Positions 53,760 through 61,827 of a DNA stretch of 64,000 bases are shown here, piece by piece (the stretch's first letter is position 1; each line of letters begins with the position of its first letter). Under the pieces are notes generated by a model. That model saw nothing but the letters and a program-made list of their open reading frames with translations. It ran no database searches and had not been told where the DNA came from. The stretch comes from Rhodoferax sp. GW822-FHT02A01 (lineage in GTDB: Bacteria > Pseudomonadota > Gammaproteobacteria > Burkholderiales > Burkholderiaceae_C). The translations under genes were made by a program, and so were the position numbers. The stretch lies in contig NZ_CP152376.1 of assembly GCF_038784515.1 (NCBI RefSeq), forward strand, positions 5,394,001 to 5,458,000. Direction: 5' to 3'.

Positions 53760-54527
53760 ATGAGCATCTCCACCAACTATGTTTTCCATATGCACCTCCC
53801 TACTTTTAGGCCCTTGGCCTTGTGGTTTTCTTCAGCGGTGATCTCTGCCGTGGCATGGGCTGCACCCACGTCGTGTGAGGTCACCTCCGGTGATCGACTG
53901 ACCCCGGTGATTGAGCTCTACACGTCGGAGGGCTGCAGCTCCTGCCCACCAGCAGACCAATGGCTATCCACCATGAAAGGCAAGCCCGTGGTGGCACAGG
54001 CCTTCCACGTTGCCTATTGGGACTACATCGGCTGGAAGGATCCGTTTGCCAATCCCGCATTCACCGTACGCCAGAGGGAAATTGCATTCGCCAATCGATT
54101 GAGCGGCATCTACACCCCCCAACTGGTGCGCAACGGGCGTGACTGGGCCAACTGGAGGCAATCCTTGCAGGCCGTCGATTTCAACGCAAGCGCAAAGGCA
54201 ACGATTCACTTGCAAGGCGGTACACGCGCCAACGCTTTTGAAGCACGCGTAACCCCTGTGGCAGGTTCGGGCCCGTGGACCGCATACTGGACCACCACCG
54301 AGCACAACTACAGCTCACACGTCAAGGCAGGTGAGAACGCGGGTGAGTATCTGAAGCATGACTTTGTCGTCCGGCAGTACGCGCCCGTAGGTCGCTACGA
54401 GGGAGCCCAGACACTGACGTTTTATGCAATCCCCGCGCAGGCGGATCACCCCCGCCAAATCAACCTGGTTGTCTCCGACATCCAGACCGGTGAAACCCTG
54501 CAGGCGGTCAGCCTTTCCTGCTCATAA
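53760..54527 (+). CDS. DUF1223 thioredoxin-like exported protein
   Basis: This 255-aa protein has a hydrophobic export signal (PLALWFSSAVISAVAWAAP) and a thioredoxin-like domain whose start reads VIELYTSEGCSSCPPADQWL (CxxC), as in DUF1223. A conserved FHVAYWDYIGWKDPFANPAF (shown in part) follows. A periplasmic thiol-redox role is plausible but unproven. ATG 53760 is preferred; ATG 53790 or 53727 are possible, none with a strong ribosome site. The spacer from the riboswitch to this gene holds only AT-rich palindromic words near 53690-53720. Confidence 0.86.
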   Translation: MSISTNYVFHMHLPTFRPLALWFSSAVISAVAWAAPTSCEVTSGDRLTPVIELYTSEGCSSCPPADQWLSTMKGKPVVAQAFHVAYWDYIGWKDPFANPAFTVRQREIAFANRLSGIYTPQLVRNGRDWANWRQSLQAVDFNASAKATIHLQGGTRANAFEARVTPVAGSGPWTAYWTTTEHNYSSHVKAGENAGEYLKHDFVVRQYAPVGRYEGAQTLTFYAIPAQADHPRQINLVVSDIQTGETLQAVSLSCS

Positions 54528-54540
54528 GGGCGCGTTGCGG

Positions 54541-54906
54541 TCAGGCAAATACGTCTACCAGACCACCGATGGCGCCAAGACCCACAGGCCGAGCAGCAAC
54601 CGGTGCTGACGAAAGCGCTGAACCGGACGAACCAGTTGACGGCGAGCGTGCATTCACGCTGTCCGCGTCTGCCATGCGGGATTCGATGTTTCTGATTTGA
54701 GACTGCAGGTTCTCGATGATGCGTTTTCCTTCGGGGGTTTTTCCTGAGGGGCACGCTTGCCAGTCGCCCAACTGTCTTTCGCATTGGGCCAGTTTGGCTT
54801 GCAGTGCGACCGGTGCGCCGCCCCCACCGTTGCCAGGCCCGATGGACGAAGTGCCGGAGAGTGCTGATAAAGACACGATAGAAGTTACCTGCGTAGCGGA
54901 CCGCAT
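54541..54906 (-). CDS. Small hypothetical protein after the MXKDX gene, unknown function
   Basis: This frame of about 121 aa from ATG 54906 (the frame also runs upstream to ATG 54954 and TTG 54969) has a weakly hydrophobic start, a Gly-rich stretch (IGPGNGGGGAP), a helical heptad-like part with two Cys (AKLAQCERQLGDWQACPSG, KRIIENLQSQIRNIESRMAD) and a Ser/Ala-rich low-complexity end. It follows the methionine-rich peptide gene on the same strand. Export and coiled coil are possible; no family is recognised. Being real is likely but not certain. Confidence 0.5.
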   Translation of the reverse strand: MRSATQVTSIVSLSALSGTSSIGPGNGGGGAPVALQAKLAQCERQLGDWQACPSGKTPEGKRIIENLQSQIRNIESRMADADSVNARSPSTGSSGSALSSAPVAARPVGLGAIGGLVDVFA

Positions 54907-54978
54907 CAGTGCCCGCACCGCGATGCGCCTGGCCCATTGCTGGGCCGTTGGCATCGGCTGCGGCACCAACGATACGAC

Positions 54979-55215
54979 TTATTTCTTCATCTCGTCCTTG
55001 CCCATGGCATCCTTCTTCATGGCGTCTTTGCCCATGGTGTCCTTCTTCATGCAGTCCTTGCCCATGGCGTCTTTGCCCATGGAGTCCTTTTTCATGCAGT
55101 CCTTGGTCATGGCATCCTTGCCCATGGCGTCCTTCTTCATTTCGTCAGCGGCCATGGCACCGCTTGTGGCGATCAGCATGCAGGCGGACAGGATGGTTGC
55201 GGTCAGTTTGTTCAT
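54979..55215 (-). CDS. mrpX: Pentapeptide MXKDX repeat protein (MrpX-like periplasmic methionine sink)
   Basis: This 78-aa protein has a signal peptide (LTATILSACMLIATSGAMAA); the mature part is about eleven MxKDx units (MKKDA, MGKDA, MTKDC, MKKDS, MGKDC and variants). Proteins of this type in Azospira (MrpX) are oxidised by hypochlorite and re-reduced by a periplasmic methionine sulfoxide reductase system. Two repeats carry Cys. It lies 71 bp after the YedY1-like gene on the same strand, and MsrA lies divergent nearby, so the same scavenging cycle is inferred. Confidence 0.9.
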   Translation of the reverse strand: MNKLTATILSACMLIATSGAMAADEMKKDAMGKDAMTKDCMKKDSMGKDAMGKDCMKKDTMGKDAMKKDAMGKDEMKK

Positions 55216-55286
55216 GGTTTTTTCCTTCAATTCACAGAGTGATGTATGTGGCAAAAGTGCCGATGTTTGGAACAAGCCGAGCGGAC

Positions 55287-56081
55287 TCAGCTTCCTCCGA
55301 ACCAGTTGTACCCTTGGTCTTCCCAGTAACCGCCAGGGTAGGTATTCGTGACAAAAATCGCTTGGATGTGCTTGGGGTTCTTGTAGCCAAGCTTGGTAGG
55401 TATGCGCAGCTTCATGGGGTAGCCATACTTGGCGGGCAGAGTCTGTCCGTCATAGGTCAGCGCCAGGGTAGTCTGGGGATGCAGGGCCGTGGGCATGTCG
55501 ATGCTGGTGTAGTAGTCGTCAGCGCACTTGAACCCGACATACTTTGCGCTGAGGTCTGCGCCCACGCGTCGCAAGAAGGCCGCGAAGGACACACCACCCC
55601 ATTTGCCGATGGCGCTCCAACCTTCCACGCAAATGTGGCGGGTCACCTGATCGATCTGCGGCATTGCACGCAACTCGGGCAAGGTCCAGCTGCGTTTGTC
55701 CGCCACCAGGCCTGTGACCTCCAGGCGGAAGCTGTCTCCGTCGATGGCACGCACTTCGTCTTCGCCATAGAAGGCATTGAAGGGAAACGGCCGCGTGATC
55801 ATGGAATCCGGATACGTGGGCGCCAGCCGATTGGGGTCGAACAGCCAAGCCTGTGCCTTGTCATTGAGGCGTGAGATGCGCGTGAGTGCGGTCTCCACAC
55901 TGTCCTCGTCGACCAGCGTGCAGCCGGTGAGCATGCTCAGGCCGCCCAACGTCATGGTTCGACGCAAGAAGTTTCGCCTGGAGGCGTCCATGGATGGGTT
56001 GGCGTGTGCCAGTCGATCAACGGCCTCCTGAAGGGCGGCTTTGCCATCCACAGACAAGACGGAAGGGACTCGGATTTTCAT
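55287..56081 (-). CDS. yedY1: Tat-exported molybdopterin oxidoreductase, YedY1-like (SUOX family)
   Basis: This periplasmic molybdenum enzyme of 264 aa has a Tat signal (SRRNFLRRTMTLGGLSMLTG), followed by a sulfite-oxidase-type fold. The Mo-ligating Cys is in RHICVEGWSAIGKWGG, and VSFAAFLRRVGADLSAKYVG and GYPMKLRIPTKLGYKNPKHI follow. A lipobox-like TGC after the Tat stretch is also seen. ATG 56081 has AGGAG upstream; the longer open frame is antisense noise. It pairs with the cytochrome gene 11 bp upstream and probably reduces oxidised methionine with quinol electrons. Confidence 0.87.
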   Translation of the reverse strand: MKIRVPSVLSVDGKAALQEAVDRLAHANPSMDASRRNFLRRTMTLGGLSMLTGCTLVDEDSVETALTRISRLNDKAQAWLFDPNRLAPTYPDSMITRPFPFNAFYGEDEVRAIDGDSFRLEVTGLVADKRSWTLPELRAMPQIDQVTRHICVEGWSAIGKWGGVSFAAFLRRVGADLSAKYVGFKCADDYYTSIDMPTALHPQTTLALTYDGQTLPAKYGYPMKLRIPTKLGYKNPKHIQAIFVTNTYPGGYWEDQGYNWFGGS

Positions 56082-56092
56082 GTGCTTGTCTC

Positions 56093-56689
56093 CTAGCGAC
56101 CGCGAACCATGGCGATCAGGGTGCGGGGTACCAGCGCGACCATCGCCAGATGAACCACAATGAAACATACGAGGCCGGACATCGCAACAAAGTGAACCAG
56201 CCGCGCCCCTTCGTAACCGCCGAGCAAGGTGCGCAACAGCGGAAATTGGACGGACTTCCAGAGCACCAGGCCGGATAGCACCAGCACCATGCTGTCCAGC
56301 ATCACAAACAGGTAGGCAACGCGCTGGACGGTGTTGTAGTGGCGCGGGTCTGCGTGCACCAGCTGCCCTCTCAAAGCAGCAGCCAAGTCTCCCAGCAGGG
56401 CCGAGAAGGACAGCGGAAAGAACCGCCGCGCAAACCGCTTTGTAAAGCCGTTGAGCAGCAGGTACACCACACCGTTTGCGGCCAGAACCCACATGGCTGC
56501 AAAGTGCCACAGCAGTGCGCCGCCCAGCCAGCCACCCAGCGTGAGCGTGCCGGGAATCGCAAATCCCAGAAAGGCGGTTGCGTCGTAGATCTTCCAGCCG
56601 CTGGCAACCAGTACCAGCACGGCAAGTGCATTGGTCCAGTGCGTGACGCGAAGCCACACCGGATGGATGACTTCCGTGGCGGGGGTCAT
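56093..56689 (-). CDS. yedZ1: Cytochrome b561-type membrane subunit, YedZ1-like
   Basis: This 198-aa di-heme b-type cytochrome has about four helices and candidate heme His residues in HPVWLRVTHWTNAL, LLWHFAAMWVLAANG, RLVHFVAMSG and FIVVHLAMVAL. The N-terminus resembles Ni/Fe-hydrogenase cytochrome b subunits and the YedZ1 of reactive-chlorine loci rather than MsrQ. It should pass electrons from the quinone pool to the YedY1-like enzyme. ATG 56689 is used. A TGTAAGA-type promoter box lies 70 bp upstream. Confidence 0.86.
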   Translation of the reverse strand: MTPATEVIHPVWLRVTHWTNALAVLVLVASGWKIYDATAFLGFAIPGTLTLGGWLGGALLWHFAAMWVLAANGVVYLLLNGFTKRFARRFFPLSFSALLGDLAAALRGQLVHADPRHYNTVQRVAYLFVMLDSMVLVLSGLVLWKSVQFPLLRTLLGGYEGARLVHFVAMSGLVCFIVVHLAMVALVPRTLIAMVRGR

Positions 56690-56759
56690 GGGCGACCTTT
56701 CATGGATGCCTGGGTAGAAGTTGTCGTCATTGCGTAAGTTCCGAGCGTTGTTGGGCGTT

Positions 56760-56786
56760 AGTCCGGCAGGAGGCCGACTTCTTACA
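56760..56786 (-). promoter_or_regulatory. Candidate ECF-sigma promoter of yedZ1-yedY1-mrpX
   Basis: On the minus strand, TGTAAG (56786-56781) followed by A, a 16-bp spacer and GGACT (56764-56760) lies 70 bp before the yedZ1 start. The same TGTAAGA-N15-xGAC pattern occurs before msrA and before the HD-GYP gene. It resembles the GTAAC-type promoters of SigF/ECF16-group sigma factors that control such loci elsewhere. Confidence 0.55.
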
Positions 56787-56889
56787 GGCATTCTGATTTT
56801 TTTGCTGGCATGAACGCCAGAAACTGCGCTGCGAGTGCTTCTATGGTTTGTTGTCTATGCTGAGGTTGGAGGGCGAACATGCAAGAGGC

Positions 56890-56916
56890 TGTAAGAGACG
56901 CCTGAGTTTCACGACC
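56890..56916 (+). promoter_or_regulatory. Candidate ECF-sigma promoter of msrA
   Basis: TGTAAG (56890-56895), a 16-bp spacer starting with A, and CGACC (56912-56916) lie 52 bp before the msrA ATG. The box points away from the matching box of yedZ1, so the two units are divergently controlled. A 6-bp inverted repeat (GTAGGG/CCCTAC, 56925-56946) follows in the leader. Confidence 0.55.
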
Positions 56917-56967
56917 AAAACCTTGTAGGGTCACCAGTCGCCCTACGCCTATCCAGGAGGAAGTGCC

Positions 56968-57711
56968 ATGTCGAAGCAAATACCCAATCCTTCCGCGCAG
57001 TCAGCTAGAACGGGCAATTGGCCGTTTCTGGCCATTACCGTGTTCCTGTTGCTGACCATGCTGTACCTGGGGCCTGCTGCCAAGGCGGATAAGGCCAGGT
57101 CACTGCCGCCACCGAACCAGGAAATCATTTCCAGTCCCGTGGGCACTGGGGCGATGCAGGACTCGGTTGTTTTTGCGGGAGGTTGCTTTTGGGGAATACA
57201 GGCAGTGTTCCAGCACACCAAAGGCGTTCTCAACGCGGTGTCGGGCTATGCCGGAGGGAAGGCATCCCAAGCAGACTATGAAACAGTCAGCGGCGGTGGC
57301 ACGGGTCACGCCGAAGCCGTGCAAGTTACTTTTGACCCTCAACAAGTGAGCTATGCACAACTGCTGCAGATCTACTTTTCGGTGGCCCACGATCCGACAC
57401 AATGGAACCGCCAATATCCAGACGTGGGAAGCCAATACCGGTCGGCGATCTTCTACCGCGATGACAGGCAGAAATCCCTGGCTCAGCGATACATCGACCA
57501 GCTTGATTCAGCAAAGGTGTTTGAGCAAAAGATTGTCACCACGGTAAACCGGCTGGACGGGTTCTACCCGGCAGAGCGCTACCACCAGAACTACGCCACC
57601 GCGCATCCCGAATCGCCGTACATTGTGCGTTTTGACCTACCCAAAGTGGAAAACCTGAAGAGCACGTTCCCGTCGCTGTACAGAGATATGCCTGTGTTGG
57701 TTCCCCAATAG
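56968..57711 (+). CDS. msrA: Periplasmic peptide methionine-S-sulfoxide reductase
   Basis: This 247-aa MsrA has the catalytic GGCFWGIQAVFQ and a GYAGGKASQADYETVSGGGT block, with extra Cys absent from the C-terminus, so thioredoxin-like partners must act on the single Cys. An N-terminal hydrophobic helix (WPFLAITVFLLLTMLYLGPA) anchors or exports it, unlike cytoplasmic MsrA. It probably repairs oxidised MXKDX peptide and other envelope proteins. AGGAGG precedes the ATG. A candidate ECF-type promoter lies upstream. Confidence 0.93.
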   Translation: MSKQIPNPSAQSARTGNWPFLAITVFLLLTMLYLGPAAKADKARSLPPPNQEIISSPVGTGAMQDSVVFAGGCFWGIQAVFQHTKGVLNAVSGYAGGKASQADYETVSGGGTGHAEAVQVTFDPQQVSYAQLLQIYFSVAHDPTQWNRQYPDVGSQYRSAIFYRDDRQKSLAQRYIDQLDSAKVFEQKIVTTVNRLDGFYPAERYHQNYATAHPESPYIVRFDLPKVENLKSTFPSLYRDMPVLVPQ

Positions 57712-57719
57712 GGCTCACC

Positions 57720-59057
57720 TCAATTGCGATCAATGCCTTGGCTCTGCGCCGGCAAACGCTTGAGTTGTAGCAGCGCAAGACCGGGGTACAAGGGGACACT
57801 GATGAATCTTGAGACTCCGCATGCAACGAATGCACAGGTCATCAGGCTCAGCACCAAGGCATGTCCGTCCACCATTTCCATCACAATGATGAAAGCAGTC
57901 AGCGGGGCTTGCGTCACTGCGGCAAGAAAGCCGGCCATGCCCAGCGCAATGTATGCGGGCGTACTGGCAACGCCAAGCCATTGCGACACCTCTTGTCCAA
58001 GGGAGCCTCCAATGGCCAGAGATGGGGCAAAAATCCCCCCCGGAACACCTGACCATGTGGTCAGCCAAGTTGCAAGGAACTTGAACGGCACAAATAAGTC
58101 GAAGGTTTCCGTGCCGGACTCCAACAGCTGACGCGTGTGCATATATCCACTGCCAAAGATGGAACCATCGCTGGTCACACCCATAAGGGCAATCAGCAGC
58201 GCACACAAACCGGCAAAGGCAATGGGCCGGTTTCTTCGTAGATTCATGCACCAACCCTTTGCGTTCGGTGTCATGGAGGTGAGCATGAGTCTGGAAAAGA
58301 TACCCCCCAGCACTCCGCTCACCACGGCAATGACCAGTCCTGGCCAGATCAAAGCAGTACTCCAGCCATCAATTCGAATGACCCCAAAGTAAGTTGCATT
58401 ACCGTAGATGGAAACGGCCATCAGGCCACTGAAAACAATAGCGGCAAGGACCAAACCATTGCTACGCTGCTCGGGCCTCCTCGACAACTCTTCTATGGCA
58501 AACATCACCCCTCCTAGTGGCGTATTGAAGGCGGCAGCAATGCCTGCAGCACCTCCGGCGATCAGCAGCGCCTGATCGGATACCCGGGCGGACTCCGGGA
58601 TCCAGCGCCTGGCGTGGTGCAAAACTCCCGCCGCTATCTGAACCGACGGCCCTTCGCGCCCCAACGACAGTCCCGCCAATAGACCCCAGGCCGTCATGGC
58701 GATCTTGGCAATAGAGAGCCGTAGCGAAACAAAATATCCACGATTGCTGCCCGTGGCCTCCGGCTCAAGGGCTGCAATTACCTGAGGTATGCCAGAACCC
58801 GCAATGCCTGGGAGCCAACGCCTAGTGATCGCCGCGATGGCCATGGTGCAAAAGGGCGTCCAGAGCAACGGTGCCCACCAATAGGTGCTCTGCAAAACGT
58901 GAAAAGCAGCAAGGGCCCGCTCGCTAAGCCAGGTGAACGCTACGACGGTCAGTCCGGCGGTTGAAGCAAAGACCAGAACGAGTGTCCTCCCGACCCAACG
59001 CCGCCAGTCGGAAAGTTCCTTCCGGAGGGTTCGTCCAATGTGAGGCTGAGGGCTCAT
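57720..59057 (-). CDS. ClC-family chloride channel/antiporter
   Basis: This inner-membrane ClC protein of 445 aa has the anion-pathway motifs GSGIPQ, GREGPSVQ (with the gating Glu) and GGIFAPSLAIGG, plus many hydrophobic helices and no CBS domains. The Glu suggests Cl-/H+ exchange. The start MSPQPHIGR at 59057 is chosen from family length; an earlier in-frame start at 59093 is possible. Beside the chlorine-stress genes it may adjust chloride, but this is only proximity. Confidence 0.92.
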   Translation of the reverse strand: MSPQPHIGRTLRKELSDWRRWVGRTLVLVFASTAGLTVVAFTWLSERALAAFHVLQSTYWWAPLLWTPFCTMAIAAITRRWLPGIAGSGIPQVIAALEPEATGSNRGYFVSLRLSIAKIAMTAWGLLAGLSLGREGPSVQIAAGVLHHARRWIPESARVSDQALLIAGGAAGIAAAFNTPLGGVMFAIEELSRRPEQRSNGLVLAAIVFSGLMAVSIYGNATYFGVIRIDGWSTALIWPGLVIAVVSGVLGGIFSRLMLTSMTPNAKGWCMNLRRNRPIAFAGLCALLIALMGVTSDGSIFGSGYMHTRQLLESGTETFDLFVPFKFLATWLTTWSGVPGGIFAPSLAIGGSLGQEVSQWLGVASTPAYIALGMAGFLAAVTQAPLTAFIIVMEMVDGHALVLSLMTCAFVACGVSRFISVPLYPGLALLQLKRLPAQSQGIDRN

Positions 59058-59178
59058 ACGGTATGCATTCCAGTGGAGATGGGTCCATTTCAAAATTACA
59101 TGGTAACAAATGCAATTTGAATGCCAGGAAGGTGGTTGCCCTCACATTTCCCACCGGAGCCAGCATCTTCTTGTACGG

Positions 59179-59205
59179 TGTAAGAAATCCCGGAATCTGA
59201 AGACC
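59179..59205 (+). promoter_or_regulatory. Candidate ECF-sigma promoter of the HD-GYP gene
   Basis: TGTAAG (59179-59184), a 16-bp spacer starting with A, and AGACC (59201-59205) lie 39 bp before the TTG start at 59244. The layout matches the boxes before yedZ1 and msrA, at identical spacing. Confidence 0.5.
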
Positions 59206-59243
59206 AACGGCATGAACATTGAATTAGTGAACGGAGGAATGTC

Positions 59244-60146
59244 TTGAGCCTGCTAAGCCACATCAAAGGTCTGCTGACCACTGTGCAACCCGGAGATCCC
59301 ATCCGCCACCAGGAGGATCTGCTGACTTCTCTGTTGGTCATGGCCTGGATGGTCGAAGCCAGAGACCCCTACACGGGGGGACACCTGTGGCGCGTTTCCC
59401 AGTTTTCACAACTGCTGGCCACGAGAGCAGGCCTGCATGCCGATGACGTCTCAGGCATTGCCGTGGGCGCCTTCTTGCACGACCTGGGAAAGATCAGCGT
59501 TCCGGACCACATTCTTGGAAAGAAGGACCGGCTGTCGGACGAGGAGTACGCGGTAATCAAGACGCACCCGGAGGTGGGTTGGCGCATGCTCTCCAGTCAC
59601 CCCTTGGCGCAATTGGCCGAAGCGGCCATCCGGGCGCACCACGAGACACCCGATGGACGGGGCTACCCCAGAGGGCTCGCTGGCCAGGACATCCCCGTGG
59701 ACGCGCGCATTGTGGGCATATGCGACGCCTTTGATGCCATGACAAGCACCCGCCCCTACCGCACTGGCATGCCCGTGCCCCAGGCACTGGACATCATTGC
59801 GCAGAACCTGGGAACGCAGTTCGACCGGGAGATGGGGGAAAGGTTTGTGGCGCTGGGCAAGGCAGGCGAGCTTGATCACATCGTAGGGCATAGCGATTCC
59901 GGAATTCCGTTGCAGGCCTGCCTGATGTGTGGCCCCACGATTGCCGTTCCACGCTCGCATCAAATGGGTACGCGCCTGTACTGCCCCTCGTGCACTGCGG
60001 AATATGAAACGAGCCGCTCCGGTGGCATCTTGCAATTGACGGCCACCGGCTGCAACGGGTCCCCTGCTGACCTGGAGCCCAAGGTAGACCCCGACGTGAT
60101 TGGCGACGTGGTACGAACCGCCGCGCGTGCCCTGCTGGTCTCCTGA
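59244..60146 (+). CDS. HD-GYP domain phosphodiesterase with C-terminal zinc-ribbon-like tail
   Basis: This predicted cyclic-di-GMP phosphodiesterase of 300 aa has metal-binding HD in AFLHDLGKISVPDHIL, HHETPDGRGYPRGL and the GYP loop, and DAFDAMTSTRPYR. About residues 228-255 carry CLMCG and CPSC, a likely zinc ribbon not usual for the family. No receiver domain is present. TTG 59244 is the start because GGAGG is 6 nt upstream and no in-frame ATG fits. A TGTAAGA-type promoter box precedes it. Confidence 0.9.
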   Translation: MSLLSHIKGLLTTVQPGDPIRHQEDLLTSLLVMAWMVEARDPYTGGHLWRVSQFSQLLATRAGLHADDVSGIAVGAFLHDLGKISVPDHILGKKDRLSDEEYAVIKTHPEVGWRMLSSHPLAQLAEAAIRAHHETPDGRGYPRGLAGQDIPVDARIVGICDAFDAMTSTRPYRTGMPVPQALDIIAQNLGTQFDREMGERFVALGKAGELDHIVGHSDSGIPLQACLMCGPTIAVPRSHQMGTRLYCPSCTAEYETSRSGGILQLTATGCNGSPADLEPKVDPDVIGDVVRTAARALLVS

Positions 60147-60163
60147 TGCAGCCTGGCACGCGC

Positions 60164-61063
60164 CTACTGCAGCAGCGGGTTCTGGCGCAGACGATCGATG
60201 GCCAGATCCAGAAAGGCCCGCACTCTCTGCGGTGCCTGTCGGCCCTCACGGTGCACCACATGGATAGGCAAGGGTGCGGGCTCACAGTCTGACAACACCG
60301 CCTGAAGCAGCCCGCTTTGCAGGTGCTCCGCCACTTGGTAGGACAGCAGCCTGGTGAGGCCAAAGCCACCCAGCGCGGCAGTGACAGCCGAATCGTTGGT
60401 GCTGGTAATCATGCGGGCATGCAAACGCACCGTGACGGCTTCACCTTGCCGCAAGAGCTTCCACTCCGGGTTGGGTGTCACGCTGCTGGCAGATACGACG
60501 GTGTGCGACTGCAAGTCTTGCGGAGTACGCGGCGTGCCCGCTCTCGCGAGGTATTCGGGTGACGCACAAATCACGCGCCGCACCTTGCCGACGCGTATGG
60601 CCTGCAGGCTGGAGTCCGCCAGCTCACCGATGCGGATGGCCACATCGACGCCTTCATCCAGCAGGTTGACAACACGGTCCAGAAACAGGCACGACGCGCT
60701 GACTTCGGGGTAGCGCTGCAGGTATTCCGTGACGATGGGCGCAACGTACTTCCCACCAAACAGCGCCGGCGCCGTGACCGTCAGACGTCCACGCACGGAC
60801 GCATGCATGCCGCTGACAGACTCATCCGCCTCCAACATATCCGCCAGGATGCGTCGGCAGTCCTGCACATAGCGCTCCCCTGCGTCCGTGACGCGCACCG
60901 TGCGGGTGTTGCGCGTGAGCAGGCGCAGCCCCAGGTGGGACTCCAGTTCATTGACGGCGCGCGTCACGGCTGGCGGCGACATGCCCAACTTGCGTGCAGC
61001 ACCCGCGAAGCCGTTGGTGTCAACAACGGCGACGAACACATTGATGAGGTGGAATCGGTCCAT
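60164..61063 (-). CDS. LysR-family transcription regulator
   Basis: This 299-aa regulator has a winged helix (FVAVVDTNGFAGAARKLGMS, PPAVTRAVNELE) and an effector domain with the family motif GRLTVTAPALFGGKYVAPIV. It belongs to the AaeR/DmlR-like branch. It is divergent from the carboxymuconolactone-decarboxylase-type gene at 61201 and probably controls that three-gene run. The inducer is unknown. Confidence 0.9.
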   Translation of the reverse strand: MDRFHLINVFVAVVDTNGFAGAARKLGMSPPAVTRAVNELESHLGLRLLTRNTRTVRVTDAGERYVQDCRRILADMLEADESVSGMHASVRGRLTVTAPALFGGKYVAPIVTEYLQRYPEVSASCLFLDRVVNLLDEGVDVAIRIGELADSSLQAIRVGKVRRVICASPEYLARAGTPRTPQDLQSHTVVSASSVTPNPEWKLLRQGEAVTVRLHARMITSTNDSAVTAALGGFGLTRLLSYQVAEHLQSGLLQAVLSDCEPAPLPIHVVHREGRQAPQRVRAFLDLAIDRLRQNPLLQ

Positions 61064-61200
61064 AGTCTTCCGCCAAGTGGAATAGTGAATTGAGTGTAGC
61101 GGTCATTCTCTTTGTTGAACGAACTAAATACAGTTCATCCATTCGCTGCATATTGCGGTGAAGACCACCCCAAACCGCCACTACATTGAAGGAAACCACC

Positions 61201-61749
61201 ATGTCCCGTATCAGCATCCCCACCGTTGACCAATCCGTTGAAGCCGCAAAGCCTCTGCTGGCTGCCGTTCAAAAGCAACTCGGTGTTGTGCCCAACCTGA
61301 TGAAGCTCGTGGGCCACAGCCCAGCCGCCCTGGAAGGGTATCTCTCGCTCAACGGCGCATTGGGCAAGGGGAAGCTCAACGTGCAATTGCGTGAACGCAT
61401 TGCCCTGGCCATTGCCGAGTACAACGGCTGCGACTATTGCCTCTCGGCCCACGACTACCTGGGACGCAACGTGGCCAAGATCAGCGGCGCAGAGCTGGAC
61501 GCCGCACGGGATGCACGCTCTGAGGACGCAACCGTCCAGGCCGCACTGCAATTTGCCTTGCGCGTGGCCCAATCGCGCGGCCGCGTGAGCGATGCAGACA
61601 TCGCCGCCCTGCGTCTGGCCGGCTTTGACGAAGCCAGCGTCATCGAGATCGTTGCCAATGTGGCCGTCAACGTGCTGACCAACTACATCAACAACGTGGC
61701 ACAGACCACGATCGACTTTCCAGTTGTCCACGCCCGCATGGCAGCCTGA
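61201..61749 (+). CDS. Carboxymuconolactone-decarboxylase/AhpD-like protein
   Basis: This 182-aa helical protein has the AhpD-type active motif CDYCLSAHDYLG (CxxC then His) and the family core RERIALAIAEYNG. It is probably a peroxidase-like or thiol-redox protein rather than a true decarboxylase. ATG 61201 has GAAGGA upstream. It is the first gene of a run with DUF1348 and PNPOx-like genes, divergent from a LysR gene. Confidence 0.9.
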   Translation: MSRISIPTVDQSVEAAKPLLAAVQKQLGVVPNLMKLVGHSPAALEGYLSLNGALGKGKLNVQLRERIALAIAEYNGCDYCLSAHDYLGRNVAKISGAELDAARDARSEDATVQAALQFALRVAQSRGRVSDADIAALRLAGFDEASVIEIVANVAVNVLTNYINNVAQTTIDFPVVHARMAA

Positions 61750-61827
61750 TATCCCTGGAGCACCAAACGGTGCTCCCCCGTCAAACACATGGGCCGGTGT
61801 CTGAAGGCCTCCTTGAAAGGAAATACG

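Noticed and set aside
54716..55351. A plus-strand frame with Met/Ser/Phe repeats opposite mrpX
   Set aside because: Its repetitive look is the reverse complement of the MXKDX repeat; the minus-strand protein has a signal peptide and a known family.
55287..56657. A longer version of the YedY1-like protein extending to 56657
   Set aside because: The extra N-terminus overlaps the cytochrome gene in another frame and would bury the Tat signal; ATG 56081 with AGGAG explains the protein fully.
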